A stretch of DNA of 64,000 nucleotides. It comes from Paraburkholderia bannensis NBRC 103871. GTDB taxonomy: Bacteria > Pseudomonadota > Gammaproteobacteria > Burkholderiales > Burkholderiaceae. How positions within the stretch are numbered: position 1 is the stretch's first letter; each line of letters begins with the position of its first letter. The translations under genes and the position numbers were made by a program. This document shows, in pieces, positions 54,094 to 62,505 of the stretch. The stretch lies in the NCBI RefSeq assembly GCF_000685015.1, contig NZ_BAYA01000022.1, forward strand, positions 1 to 64,000, given 5' to 3'. The notes under the pieces are model-generated. The model was given only the letters and a program-made list of their open reading frames with translations, did no database searches and had not been told where the DNA came from.

Positions 54094-55311
54094 ATGCTTA
54101 GACGCTTTTGGCTGTTCTTCGCCCAGGCGGTGACGGTCCTGCTGGCGTTGATGTTCATTATCGCGACGCTCAAGCCGCAATGGCTTCAGCACCAGGGGCA
54201 ACTCGGCAAGCAGCTCGCCGAGCCGATCGTCGCGCTACGCGAGGTGGCGCCAGGCATCGGCGGCGGGTCTGCCCAGGGCTCCTACGCGGACGCCGCCCAG
54301 AAGGCCATGCCCGCGGTCGTCAACGTGTTCTCAAGCAAGGATGGGTCGCTGCCACCCGATCCGCGCCAGAACGACCCGCTATTTCGCTATTTCTTCGGCG
54401 ATAAGAACAACAACCGCAAGCAGCAGGAACAGCCTGCGGCGAACCTTGGCTCGGGCGTCATTGTCAGTCCTGACGGTTACATTCTAACGAACCAGCACGT
54501 AATCGACGGCGCAGACCAGATCGAAATCGCGCTGTCCGATGGCCGCACCACGAACGCCAAGGTCATCGGCATCGATCCAGAAACCGACCTGGCGGTGCTC
54601 AAGATCAACCTGCCGAACCTGCCCACCATCACGCTCGGCCGCATGGACCAGACGCGCGTGGGCGACGTCGTGCTCGCCATCGGCAACCCGTTCGGCGTCG
54701 GGCAGACGGTCACCATGGGCATCATCAGCGCGCTTGGGCGCAATCACCTCGGCATCAATACGTTCGAGAACTTCATCCAGACCGATGCGCCGATCAATCC
54801 GGGCAACTCGGGTGGCGCGCTCGTCGACGTGAACGGCAACCTGCTCGGCATCAATACGGCGATTTATTCGCGCTCGGGCGGCTCGCTCGGTATCGGCTTC
54901 GCGATCCCGGTTTCGACCGCGCGCAGCGTGCTGGAAAGCATCATCACGACGGGTTCGGTCACGCGCGGCTGGATTGGCGTCGAGCCGCAGGATCTCACGC
55001 CTGAGATCGCGGAATCGTTCGGCATCAACCAGAAGTCAGGCGCGATCGTCGCAGGCGTGCTGCAAGGCGGCCCGGCGGACAAGGCCGGCATCAAGCCGGG
55101 CGACATCCTGCTGTCCGTGAACGGCGAGGAAATCACCGACACCACGCGCCTGCTCAACGTGATTGCGCAGATCAAGCCGGGCTCCGACGCCAAGGTTCAC
55201 CTCGTGCGCAAGAACAAGGACATGGATCTCGACGTGATGATCGGCAAGCGCCCGCCGCCGCCGAAGCATCCGGCCAACGAGGACGGCGAAGGCGACGACG
55301 ACGGCGGCTGA
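54094..55311 (+). CDS. degS: DegS/HtrA-type periplasmic serine protease
   Basis: S1C protease of 405 aa. One N-terminal transmembrane anchor (about 5-26) is followed by the trypsin domain with His135 in TNQHVIDG, Asp165 in ETDLAVLKI and Ser239 in NPGNSGGALVD. A single PDZ domain (GVLQGGPADKAGIKPGDILLSVNG) and an acidic Gly/Asp tail follow. One PDZ plus an anchor favours DegS/AlgW, the protease that starts RseA cleavage in the sigma-E response. Confidence 0.93.
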   Translation: MLRRFWLFFAQAVTVLLALMFIIATLKPQWLQHQGQLGKQLAEPIVALREVAPGIGGGSAQGSYADAAQKAMPAVVNVFSSKDGSLPPDPRQNDPLFRYFFGDKNNNRKQQEQPAANLGSGVIVSPDGYILTNQHVIDGADQIEIALSDGRTTNAKVIGIDPETDLAVLKINLPNLPTITLGRMDQTRVGDVVLAIGNPFGVGQTVTMGIISALGRNHLGINTFENFIQTDAPINPGNSGGALVDVNGNLLGINTAIYSRSGGSLGIGFAIPVSTARSVLESIITTGSVTRGWIGVEPQDLTPEIAESFGINQKSGAIVAGVLQGGPADKAGIKPGDILLSVNGEEITDTTRLLNVIAQIKPGSDAKVHLVRKNKDMDLDVMIGKRPPPPKHPANEDGEGDDDGG

Positions 55312-55351
55312 GGCCGGCGCCATCGCCCGCGATAGCGTAATCGCACAAGGC

Positions 55352-55386
55352 AAAAAGGCCGCGAACGTCACCGTTCGCGGCCTTTT
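55352..55386. terminator. bidirectional terminator between degS and tatC
   Basis: A 15 bp perfect stem pairs 55353-55367 with 55372-55386 around TCAC. The core is GGCCGCGAACG, with A and T runs at the two sides. Confidence 0.92.
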
Positions 55387-55414
55387 CTTCATGCATCCGA
55401 AGCTGTCGATCCGA

Positions 55415-56197
55415 TCAGCTTGTCGCTTCGCTTTCGTCCGGCGCGGCTTTCTCGCCGGTGCCGATAAAGATACGCGCGGCGATGATGCCCAGCTCGTATA
55501 GCACGATGAGCGGCAGCGCCAGGATCAGCTGCGAGAACACGTCCGGCGGCGTCACGACAGCGGCAATGATGAACGCGCCGACGATCACATAAGGCCGCAC
55601 TTCCTTGAGCTTCTTGACCGTGACGAGCCCCATGCGCACGAGAATCACGACAACGATCGGCACCTCGAAGGTCACGCCGAAGGCGATGAACATCGTCAGC
55701 ACAAAGCTCAGGTAATTGTCGATATCGGTCGTCATCTCCGCGCCAAGCGGCGCGTTGTAGTGCGCCATCACGCGGAAGATGGTCGGGAACACCACGAAAT
55801 ACGCGAACGCCATGCCGCACAGGAACAGCAGGTAACTGCTCGCCACCAGCGGCACAACCAGCTTCTTTTCGTGCTGATAGAGGCCAGGCGCGACAAACGC
55901 CCAGATCTGGTAGAGCACGATCGGCAGCGCGATCACAAAGGCGACGAGCATCGTCACCTTCATCGGCACGAAGAACGAGCCGGTCACGTCAGTCACGATC
56001 ATCTTGCCGTCTTTCGGCAGGTTGTTCATGAGCGGACGGGCCAGCAGCTTGAAGATGTCAGGCGCCCAATAGACGAGACCCACGAACACCACGATCACGG
56101 CGATGCCCGCGCGCATGATGCGGTCGCGCAGCTCGACGAGGTGCGAGATGAAGGTCTCTTCAGTGCCCTCTTCCTGTTTTTGTTGGGGGTCGCTCAC
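55415..56197 (-). CDS. tatC: Sec-independent protein translocase TatC
   Basis: Six-helix membrane protein of 260 aa that recognises twin-arginine signals. The N-terminal FISHLVELRDRIMRA and the FVAPGLYQHEK loop are conserved contact sites. It is last in tatA-tatB-tatC and is followed by a shared terminator. A Tat substrate, the Rieske protein PetA, is encoded nearby. Confidence 0.96.
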   Translation of the reverse strand: MSDPQQKQEEGTEETFISHLVELRDRIMRAGIAVIVVFVGLVYWAPDIFKLLARPLMNNLPKDGKMIVTDVTGSFFVPMKVTMLVAFVIALPIVLYQIWAFVAPGLYQHEKKLVVPLVASSYLLFLCGMAFAYFVVFPTIFRVMAHYNAPLGAEMTTDIDNYLSFVLTMFIAFGVTFEVPIVVVILVRMGLVTVKKLKEVRPYVIVGAFIIAAVVTPPDVFSQLILALPLIVLYELGIIAARIFIGTGEKAAPDESEATS

Positions 56198-56254
56198 ACC
56201 GGCCCTCGGGGGTTGGAGATGGACAAGTTCGAACTCGAATGGGGCATTGGCGCG

Positions 56255-56848
56255 TCAGAAAAAACGCACCGGACGGCGCAGGCTGGCCGGCGTGTGCTGT
56301 GCGACGCGCGCAGCGCCCGACTGCACGCGCGTGCGCCGCAGCGTCGCGCGCTTGTACCAGACCGGCGCTGCGCTCTGCTTGACCCGCCAGTTCTTGCGTT
56401 TGGCGGTGACGGCGCCGGCGTTGCCGGAGCGCCAGGCGGTGGCGCTGGAGCCATCGCTGATGCCAGACATGGCGGAGCTATCGAGCGCCGCGCCTTCGAG
56501 CGTGGCAATCGACGAACCCGCGGCACCATCGGCGCCGCCAGCAATGCTCGGCGACACGCTCGTGCCCTGGTTCCAGGCGTCGTTCAGGTCGGTCTCGTGC
56601 TTGCGCAGATTCTCGTGAACGTTTTTCTCGACGTTCTGCGCAGCCTGCTCAAACTCGCCCTTCATGCGGCGAAGTTCGTCCAGTTCGATCTCGCGCGTGA
56701 CTTCCGCCTTGACGTCGTTGATATAGCGCTGCGCGCGGCCGAACAGGGCGCCTGCCGTACGCGCGACGCGCGGCAGCCGCTCCGGCCCGAGAACGACCAG
56801 CGCGACGACGCCGATCAGCGCCATCTTGGTTAGACCCAGATCGAGCAT
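56255..56848 (-). CDS. tatB: Sec-independent protein translocase TatB
   Basis: Protein of 197 aa. One N-terminal helix with the hinge VVLGPERLPRVARTAG precedes an amphipathic helix (FGRAQRYINDVKAEVTREIEL). The C-terminus is a long, Ala/Ser-rich and finally strongly basic tail (residues about 150-197), longer than in E. coli. With TatC it forms the substrate receptor. Confidence 0.94.
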   Translation of the reverse strand: MLDLGLTKMALIGVVALVVLGPERLPRVARTAGALFGRAQRYINDVKAEVTREIELDELRRMKGEFEQAAQNVEKNVHENLRKHETDLNDAWNQGTSVSPSIAGGADGAAGSSIATLEGAALDSSAMSGISDGSSATAWRSGNAGAVTAKRKNWRVKQSAAPVWYKRATLRRTRVQSGAARVAQHTPASLRRPVRFF

Positions 56849-56903
56849 GAATGAAGCTTTCCGTCAGCCTTGGGGCGATTCAAACAGGAACGCGCGGGAG
56901 CAC

Positions 56904-56923
56904 GCAGGAACAAGCAGGAACAA
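56904..56923. repeat. two 10 bp tandem repeats between tatA and tatB
   Basis: GCAGGAACAA occurs twice without a gap, about 22 bases past the tatA stop on the minus strand. Confidence 0.65.
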
Positions 56924-56945
56924 GCGAAAGAAACAGCCACCGCGC

Positions 56946-57188
56946 TTAGCGGTAGTCGTTCGAACGCGGGGTCTTGTCCTTGGCATCGACGTCAACCGTG
57001 CCGCCATTCTTGGGCAGTTCGCGCTTTTGCGCGTCTGCGCCCGGCTCTTCGCCGTCGCGCATGCCTTCCTTGAAGCCCTTCACCGCACCGCCCAGATCGC
57101 TGCCGATATTGCGCAGTTTCTTCGTACCGAAGACGAGCGCCACGATCAACAACACGATCAGCCAGTGCCAGATGCTCAACGAACCCAT
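56946..57188 (-). CDS. tatA: Sec-independent protein translocase TatA
   Basis: Protein of 80 aa. The helix SIWHWLIVLLIVALVFG is followed by the TKKLRNIGSDLGGAVKGFKEGM amphipathic helix that marks TatA. It polymerises to form the transport pathway. The ATG at 57188 follows an AAGGAG site ten bases away; a TTG two codons upstream is the alternative. It starts the tatABC unit. Confidence 0.95.
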   Translation of the reverse strand: MGSLSIWHWLIVLLIVALVFGTKKLRNIGSDLGGAVKGFKEGMRDGEEPGADAQKRELPKNGGTVDVDAKDKTPRSNDYR

Positions 57189-57364
57189 GATCAAAACTCT
57201 CCTTAACCCCGACGCCGCACTTCATGCGCGGCGAGAAAACGTTAGCGCGAGGACGCGTTCACGCTGGAAATGTTGCCTGTAAGGTATTTCGGCTGCGTGG
57301 CATTCTGCCCTTTTTCAGCCGCCTTTTCAGAAACGTACGTGGCTTTCGTGCAACGGCCCAAGAG

Positions 57365-57400
57365 TCAGCCCGGCAATCAGCCCGACAATCAGCCCATGCG
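57365..57400. repeat. three 12 bp repeats carrying in-frame stops of the HIT gene
   Basis: TCAGCCCGGCAA, TCAGCCCGACAA and TCAGCCCATGCG lie head to tail. On the minus strand each begins with TGA at its 3' end, in the HIT reading frame. The gene therefore meets three in-frame stops spaced 12 bases apart. Confidence 0.85.
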
Positions 57401-57757
57401 CTGCCACGGACGCGGCCCGGCCAGCAGATGCGCGTGCAGGTGGTAGACCTCCTGACCGCCGCCCGGGCCCGTGTTCACCACGGTGCGAAAACCGGTCTCG
57501 CCGCCGGTGTACGACACGCCCAGATCCTTTGCGAGACGCGCCACCAGCACAAACATTCTACCAAGCAGCGGCGCATCGCTTTCACCGCAATCGGCAAGGG
57601 TCGGTATATGGGCGCGCGGGATCACCAGCACGTGGGTCTGCGCGGCAGGCCGGATATCGCGGAACGCGACGAACTCGTCGTCTTCGTAGACGCGCGTGCT
57701 CGGAATGTGGCCATCGGCGATCTTGCAGAAAAGGCAGGTGCTGCGGTCGTGACTCAT
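57389..57757 (-). CDS. HIT-family nucleotide-binding hydrolase
   Basis: Protein of 122 aa with the histidine triad HLHAH in GGGQEVYHLHAHLLAGP and the N-terminal CLFCKIADGHIPS with two cysteines that may hold zinc. It belongs to the HinT type that hydrolyses nucleoside phosphoramidates. It lies between the DUF4870 and tatA genes, the usual neighbourhood in this family. Confidence 0.94.
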   Translation of the reverse strand: MSHDRSTCLFCKIADGHIPSTRVYEDDEFVAFRDIRPAAQTHVLVIPRAHIPTLADCGESDAPLLGRMFVLVARLAKDLGVSYTGGETGFRTVVNTGPGGGQEVYHLHAHLLAGPRPWQRMG

Positions 57758-57790
57758 AGGGCTCCCAGGCAGCCGCGCCGGACGGGCAAG

Positions 57791-57823
57791 TGGATCAGAA
57801 ACGGATCAGAAGCGGATCAGAAC
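57791..57823. repeat. three 11 bp repeats spanning the DUF4870 stop
   Basis: TGGATCAGAAA, CGGATCAGAAG and CGGATCAGAAC are contiguous. The last one (first in gene orientation) contains the TGA stop of the minus-strand gene, and the others extend beyond it. Confidence 0.85.
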
Positions 57824-58209
57824 CACGCGCGCGGATCGGCCAGCGGCTTGTTGTCGTGCAGATACAGCCAGCCTTTGATGATACGGTACAACGTCCAGAT
57901 TGCGACAGCCCACAGAATCGGAATGCCGATCACCACGACGAACAGCGCAATGCCGATCAGGTGTCCCGCCAGCCCGTACCAGAAGGTGCGGATCTGCCAG
58001 GTGAAGTGCTGCTCGTAGGGCGTGCCCGCCGCTTCGTCGCGCTTGATGTAGTTGATGATGATGGCCACGAGCACAGTGACGCCGCCCGTGAGCCAGTAGA
58101 ACGCGTACAGCCCGTAAAGCACGTGCGTGAGGGTGCGCAGGCTGCGCAGACGATCCGCGTCGAGCGGATCGCGCAAGGCGGGAGGCGGGTAACCGCCGGA
58201 CGTGGACAT
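57817..58209 (-). CDS. DUF4870-type small membrane protein
   Basis: Protein of 130 aa with three predicted helices (about 25-50, 75-95 and 95-115). Segments are LYGLYAFYWLTGGVTVLVAIIINYIKRDEAAGT and WYGLAGHLIGIALFVVVIG. The function is unknown. It is placed between hisE and the HIT gene on the same strand, so it may ride on the his transcript. Confidence 0.82.
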   Translation of the reverse strand: MSTSGGYPPPALRDPLDADRLRSLRTLTHVLYGLYAFYWLTGGVTVLVAIIINYIKRDEAAGTPYEQHFTWQIRTFWYGLAGHLIGIALFVVVIGIPILWAVAIWTLYRIIKGWLYLHDNKPLADPRAWF

Positions 58210-58333
58210 GCGTGGCTTCTCCTGTCGAGAGGGGCTCGTCCGGACTGGACGAGCCTCAATGCTTTCGACAAGCCTACTCGAAGTCGGTTGCCTGAGGCGC
58301 AGCTCAAGTGCACCCCATGCGTGGGCCAGCGGC

Positions 58334-58702
58334 TTACTCGCCGCTTTCCTCGCGCTCGCGGCTCTTGCGCAGCGCCTTTTCCTCCAGACCCGACAGGCCT
58401 TCGCGGCGCTCCAGCTCCGCCAGCACGTCGGCGGGGCTCAGGTCGAAGTGCGACAGCGTGACGAGACAATGGAACCACAGATCGGCCATTTCGCCGACGA
58501 GCGCCTTCGGCGCGCCGCCCTGGCGCACGTCCTTCGCGGCCAGCACGACTTCAGTGGCTTCCTCGCCGACCTTCTTGAGCACCGCGTCGTCGCCCTTGTG
58601 AAAGAGGCGCGCAACGTAGGAGGAGTCCGGATCGCCGCCCTTGCGGCTGTCGATCACGGCTGCGAGGCGCAGCAGCGTGTCGTTGGTGTTCAGTTGCGTC
58701 AT
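58334..58702 (-). CDS. hisE: phosphoribosyl-ATP pyrophosphohydrolase
   Basis: MazG-fold enzyme of 122 aa, step 2 of histidine synthesis. The metal-binding KVGEEATEVVLAAK and GEMADLWFHCLV helices are conserved. The ATG at 58702 overlaps the hisI stop by four bases. It is separate from hisI, unlike the fused enterobacterial HisIE. Confidence 0.95.
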   Translation of the reverse strand: MTQLNTNDTLLRLAAVIDSRKGGDPDSSYVARLFHKGDDAVLKKVGEEATEVVLAAKDVRQGGAPKALVGEMADLWFHCLVTLSHFDLSPADVLAELERREGLSGLEEKALRKSREREESGE

Positions 58703-59112
58703 TTGTAGATGTCTTCGGGGTCTTTCAGCACGGGATCGACGGCGACCCAGCGGCCTTCGTCGACAGTGCCTTCGAATTGCTGGAAAAAGCACGAGTGGCG
58801 GCCCGTATGGCACGCGATGCCGGACACCTGCTCGATCTTGAGCAGCACGACGTCTTCGTCGCAGTCGAGGCGAATCTCACTCACGTGCTGCACGTGGCCC
58901 GATTCCTCGCCCTTGAACCACAGGCGCTGGCGCGAGCGCGAGAAGTACACCGCGCGGCGCAGCTCGACGGTCTTGGCGAGCGCCTCGCGGTTCATCCACG
59001 CGAACATCAGCACGTCGCCGGTCGTGGCTTCCTGGGCGATCACCGGCACGAGGCCGTTGACGTCCCAGTTGACCTTGTCGAGCCAGCCTGCGTTTTCGAT
59101 CGAAGTCGTCAT
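58699..59112 (-). CDS. hisI: phosphoribosyl-AMP cyclohydrolase
   Basis: Protein of 137 aa, step 3 of histidine synthesis. Conserved residues lie in WMNREALAKTVELRRAVYFSRSRQRLWFKGEESGH and the zinc ligands in RLDCDEDVVLLKIEQVSGIACHTGRHSCF. It begins four bases after the hisF stop and overlaps hisE. Confidence 0.96.
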   Translation of the reverse strand: MTTSIENAGWLDKVNWDVNGLVPVIAQEATTGDVLMFAWMNREALAKTVELRRAVYFSRSRQRLWFKGEESGHVQHVSEIRLDCDEDVVLLKIEQVSGIACHTGRHSCFFQQFEGTVDEGRWVAVDPVLKDPEDIYK

Positions 59113-59116
59113 GGCG

Positions 59117-59890
59117 TTACATCCTCACCGAAATGCCCTGGTCGGCCATGAAGCGCTTCGCTTCGCCGACGGTGTGCTCGCCGTAGTGGAAGATGCTCGC
59201 CGCGAGCACCGCATCGGCGTGGCCCTTGACGACGCCGTCCGCCAGATCCTGCAGGCCGCCCACGCCGCCCGAGGCAATCACGGGCACCGGCACCGCGTCC
59301 GAGACGGCGCGCGTGAGGTCGAGGTCGAAGCCGCTCTTGGTGCCGTCGCGATCCATGCTGGTCAGCAGGATTTCGCCTGCGCCAAACTCGGCCATCTTGC
59401 GCGCCCATTCGACGGCATCGATGCCCGTGGCCTTGCGCCCGCCGTGCGTGAACACTTCCCAGCGCAACGGTTCACCCGGCGCGGACGTACGCTTGGCGTC
59501 GATCGCCACGACGATGCACTGCGAGCCGTACTTGTCCGCCGAATCGCGCACGAGCTGCGGATTCGCGACCGCCGACGAGTTCATGCCGACCTTGTCCGCG
59601 CCCGCGTTGAGCAGGCGGCGCACGTCGGTGACGGCGCGCACGCCGCCGCCCACCGTCAGCGGAATGAAGACCTGCGAGGCCACCGCTTCGATGATCGGCA
59701 GGATCAGGTCGCGCCCGTCGGAGGTGGCGGTGATGTCGAGGAAGGTGAGTTCGTCGGCGCCCTGCTCGTCATAGCGGCGCGCGATTTCGACGGGGTCGCC
59801 CGCGTCGCGCAGCTCGACGAAGTTGACGCCCTTGACGACCCGTCCAGCGGTCACGTCGAGACAGGGGATGATGCGTTTGGGTAGAGCCAT
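59117..59890 (-). CDS. hisF: imidazole glycerol phosphate synthase subunit HisF
   Basis: TIM-barrel cyclase of 257 aa that works with HisH. Catalytic Asp residues are in PCLDVTAGRVVKG and LTSMDRDGTKSGF. Phosphate sites include VGGGVRAVTDVRRLL and ASGGVGGL. The ATG at 59890 is chosen. A 214 bp gap with a terminator-like hairpin separates it from hisA, so it may have its own promoter. Confidence 0.96.
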   Translation of the reverse strand: MALPKRIIPCLDVTAGRVVKGVNFVELRDAGDPVEIARRYDEQGADELTFLDITATSDGRDLILPIIEAVASQVFIPLTVGGGVRAVTDVRRLLNAGADKVGMNSSAVANPQLVRDSADKYGSQCIVVAIDAKRTSAPGEPLRWEVFTHGGRKATGIDAVEWARKMAEFGAGEILLTSMDRDGTKSGFDLDLTRAVSDAVPVPVIASGGVGGLQDLADGVVKGHADAVLAASIFHYGEHTVGEAKRFMADQGISVRM

Positions 59891-59981
59891 GATCTTGCCG
59901 ATGTTGCCAGTCGGTTGGGTGTCTTTCGTGCGCGGCGCTTGCGCCTCCACTTCCACGAAGCACGTTCATTGTCGCGCTTTG

Positions 59982-60011
59982 CCGCCTGTCGCGAAATGGC
60001 GAAACAGGCGG
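59982..60011 (-). promoter_or_regulatory. inverted repeat upstream of hisF
   Basis: CCGCCTGT (59982-59989) and ACAGGCGG (60004-60011) form perfect 8 bp arms about 95-120 bases before the hisF start. CGC/GCG can extend the stem inside. It may be an operator or an RNA hairpin. Confidence 0.4.
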
Positions 60012-60063
60012 ATGTGGCGGGCCTGAAACCCGCGCGCGCATGCACGCGCGCGTGGCCGCATAA

Positions 60064-60091
60064 AAGCAAAAGGCCTCCGGTGACGGAGGCC
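60064..60091 (-). terminator. terminator-like hairpin after hisA
   Basis: On the minus strand GGCCTCCG pairs with CGGAGGCC around a four-base loop and is followed by TTTTGCTTTTA. It lies 14 bases past the hisA stop, inside what is normally one his operon. A 16 bp palindrome (60099-60114) covers the stop itself. Confidence 0.7.
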
Positions 60092-60104
60092 AGGTGCGCG
60101 ACGC

Positions 60105-60857
60105 TTAAGCGTCGTCGGATTCGCGCAGGCTGTCCGCGCGCGTTTGCGCCGCCGCGAAATCGAGGTCGCCCGAGTAGATCGCACGGCCACAGATCACGCC
60201 TTCGACGCCTTCGTCTTCGACTTCGCACAGCGCGTCGATGTCGGCGAGGTTGGACAGGCCGCCGCTCGCGATGACCGGAATCTTCACCGCACGCGCAAGG
60301 CGCACCGTCGCTTCGATATTGATGCCTTGCAGCATGCCGTCGCGGCCGATGTCGGTGTAGATGATCGATTCGACGCCGTAGTCCTCGAACTTGCGTGCGA
60401 GATCCGCGACTTCGTGGCCGGTGAGCTTGCTCCAGCCGTCGGTGGCGACCTTGCCGTCCTTCGCGTCGAGGCCGACGATGATGTGGCCCCCGAACGCCGT
60501 GCACGCTTCCTGGAGGAAGCCCGGGTTCTTCACAGCCGCGGTGCCGATGATCACGTAAGAGAGACCGTCGTCGAGGTAACGCTCGATCGTGTCGAGGTCA
60601 CGGATGCCGCCGCCCAGCTGGACGGGGATCTTGTCGCCGACTTCGCGAATGATTTCGCGGATCGCGTCTTCGTTCTTCGGCTTGCCCGCAAAGGCGCCAT
60701 TCAGGTCGACGAGGTGCAGACGGCGCGCGCCGCGCTCGACCCAATGTCGGGCCATGGCCGCCGGTTCCTCGGAGAAAATAGTCGCCTGGTCCATATCGCC
60801 TTGTTTAAGGCGCACGCAGTGACCGTCTTTGAGATCGATGGCCGGAATCAGCAGCAT
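60105..60857 (-). CDS. hisA: ProFAR isomerase HisA
   Basis: TIM barrel of 250 aa, step 4 of histidine synthesis. The catalytic Asp lies in LIPAIDLKDGHCVRL and the partner Asp in IYTDIGRDGMLQGIN. The phosphate loops QLGGGIRDL and ASGGLSNLADI are present. It follows hisH with a spacer of 180 bases. Confidence 0.96.
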   Translation of the reverse strand: MLLIPAIDLKDGHCVRLKQGDMDQATIFSEEPAAMARHWVERGARRLHLVDLNGAFAGKPKNEDAIREIIREVGDKIPVQLGGGIRDLDTIERYLDDGLSYVIIGTAAVKNPGFLQEACTAFGGHIIVGLDAKDGKVATDGWSKLTGHEVADLARKFEDYGVESIIYTDIGRDGMLQGINIEATVRLARAVKIPVIASGGLSNLADIDALCEVEDEGVEGVICGRAIYSGDLDFAAAQTRADSLRESDDA

Positions 60858-61007
60858 AGCTATCGGGTGATATCTGGAAGTGTGGTTGAAATCAGCCGGC
60901 TTCGGCGGAAAAAAGGCCCGTTCCGACGCCGTTTCGCTAGTTTAGTACAACTCTTTCGGCGGCCTTGCTGAGGAAAATCGGCCTGGGCGCACGTCGAGCG
61001 TGGCCTG

Positions 61008-61034
61008 GCCATCAGTGCCATCAGCGCCGCCAGT
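61008..61034. repeat. three degenerate 9 bp repeats after the hisH stop
   Basis: GCCATCAGT, GCCATCAGC and GCCGCCAGT are contiguous and lie just past the hisH stop on the minus strand. Confidence 0.55.
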
Positions 61035-61037
61035 GAA

Positions 61038-61679
61038 TTACGGGTTCCAGTGCACGAAGTTGCGGTACACGCGCAAGCCCGCCGCGGCGCTCTTTTCCGG
61101 ATGGAATTGGGTGGCGAAGATGTTATCCCGCGCCACGGCCGAGGTAAAGGCAGCGCCATACGGCGTTTCGCCCACGGTGTGCGCCGCGTCGGCGGGCACC
61201 ACGTAGTAGCTGTGCACAAAGTAAAAGTAGCTTTCGTCGGGCACGCCGTCCCAGAGCGCATGTGCGCGCGACTGGCGCACGCGGTTCCAGCCCATCTGCG
61301 GCACCTTGAAGCGCGAGCCGTCGTCCTGCAACTGGTCTGCCAGGTCGAAACGCACGACCTTGCCCGGCAACAGGCCGAGGCCCTTCGTGTCGCCTTCCGC
61401 GCTCCAGTCGAACAGCATCTGCTCGCCCACGCACACGCCCATCAGCGGCTTGTTGCGCGACGCTTCGATCACGGCGTCCTGGAGGCCCGATTCCGCGAGG
61501 CTGCGCATGCAATCGGGCATGGCGCCCTGCCCCGGCAGCACCACGCGATCCGCCGCGCGGATCGCTTCCGGGCGCTCGACGATCTGCACGTCGGCTTCAG
61601 GAGCCGCCTGTTTCAGCGCCTGGGCGACCGAACGCAGGTTGCCCATCCCATAATCCACAATCGCAATTGAAGTAGTCAT
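61038..61679 (-). CDS. hisH: imidazole glycerol phosphate synthase subunit HisH
   Basis: Glutamine amidotransferase of 213 aa. The nucleophilic Cys lies in LMGVCVGEQMLF, and the His-Glu pair in ATQFHPEKSAAAG. It feeds ammonia to HisF. The start MTTSIAIVDYGMGNLRSVAQAL is conserved. It lies 166 bases after hisB; the marC-like gene often found here in relatives is absent. Confidence 0.96.
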   Translation of the reverse strand: MTTSIAIVDYGMGNLRSVAQALKQAAPEADVQIVERPEAIRAADRVVLPGQGAMPDCMRSLAESGLQDAVIEASRNKPLMGVCVGEQMLFDWSAEGDTKGLGLLPGKVVRFDLADQLQDDGSRFKVPQMGWNRVRQSRAHALWDGVPDESYFYFVHSYYVVPADAAHTVGETPYGAAFTSAVARDNIFATQFHPEKSAAAGLRVYRNFVHWNP

Positions 61680-61845
61680 CTCGATTCAGGACTGTCCGTC
61701 CTGCTATCCGGCATGACGACACCGGCAGTGCGCAAGCCGCATGCGCCAGTGTCGAAACCCATGAATGTACGCGTTCCCGGCGCGGCACGCTCGCAGAGCG
61801 CAGCGCATGGCCAGCGCTTCGCGGCCGCGTTGCCGGTCAAACCGC

Positions 61846-62433
61846 TTAAAGGCTGCCCTTCGTCGACGGAATCTTGCCCGCCTGGCGCTCGTCGAATTCG
61901 GCGGCCTGGCGCAGCGCGCGGCCAAACGCCTTGAACACGGTTTCCAGCTGATGGTGAGCGTTCAGGCCACGCAGGTTGTCGATATGCAGCGTCACGCCGG
62001 CGTGATTGACGAAGCCGCGGAAGAATTCGATCGACAGGTCGACGTCGAAGCTGCCGATGCGCGCGCGCGTGAACGGCACGTGGAATTCGAGGCCCGGGCG
62101 GCCCGAGAAGTCGACCACGACGCGCGACAGCGCTTCGTCGAGCGGCACATAAGCATGGCCATAGCGACGAATGCCCTTCTTGTCGCCGATCGCCTGGGCG
62201 ACCGCCTGACCAAGCGTGATGCCGACGTCTTCGACCGTATGGTGGTCGTCGATATGCGTGTCGCCATGCGCCTCGACTTCGAGATCGATCAGACCGTGTC
62301 GTGCGATCTGATCGAGCATGTGGTCGAGAAACGGCACGCCGGTCTTGAGCTTTTGCTCACCGGTGCCGTCCAGATTGATTTTCACGCTGATTTGCGTTTC
62401 GCTGGTGTTGCGAACGACTTGCGCGACGCGCAT
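61846..62433 (-). CDS. hisB: imidazoleglycerol-phosphate dehydratase
   Basis: Monofunctional enzyme of 195 aa. The two metal-binding repeats are visible as THIDDHHTVEDVGI and FFRGFVNHAGVTLH. The ATG at 62433 gives the conserved MRVAQVVRNTSETQI; an ATG five codons upstream is the alternative. It is not fused to the HisN phosphatase. Confidence 0.96.
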   Translation of the reverse strand: MRVAQVVRNTSETQISVKINLDGTGEQKLKTGVPFLDHMLDQIARHGLIDLEVEAHGDTHIDDHHTVEDVGITLGQAVAQAIGDKKGIRRYGHAYVPLDEALSRVVVDFSGRPGLEFHVPFTRARIGSFDVDLSIEFFRGFVNHAGVTLHIDNLRGLNAHHQLETVFKAFGRALRQAAEFDERQAGKIPSTKGSL

Positions 62434-62505
62434 GGCAATTTCCTTCAAACAGCCCGTAACAGGAGGGATTTTAGAGAGGGCTCGCTCAGGACACGTGGGG
62501 ACGGT

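Noticed and set aside
54094..55311. DegP (two PDZ domains) instead of DegS
   Set aside because: Only one PDZ domain and an uncleaved-looking N-terminal anchor are present.
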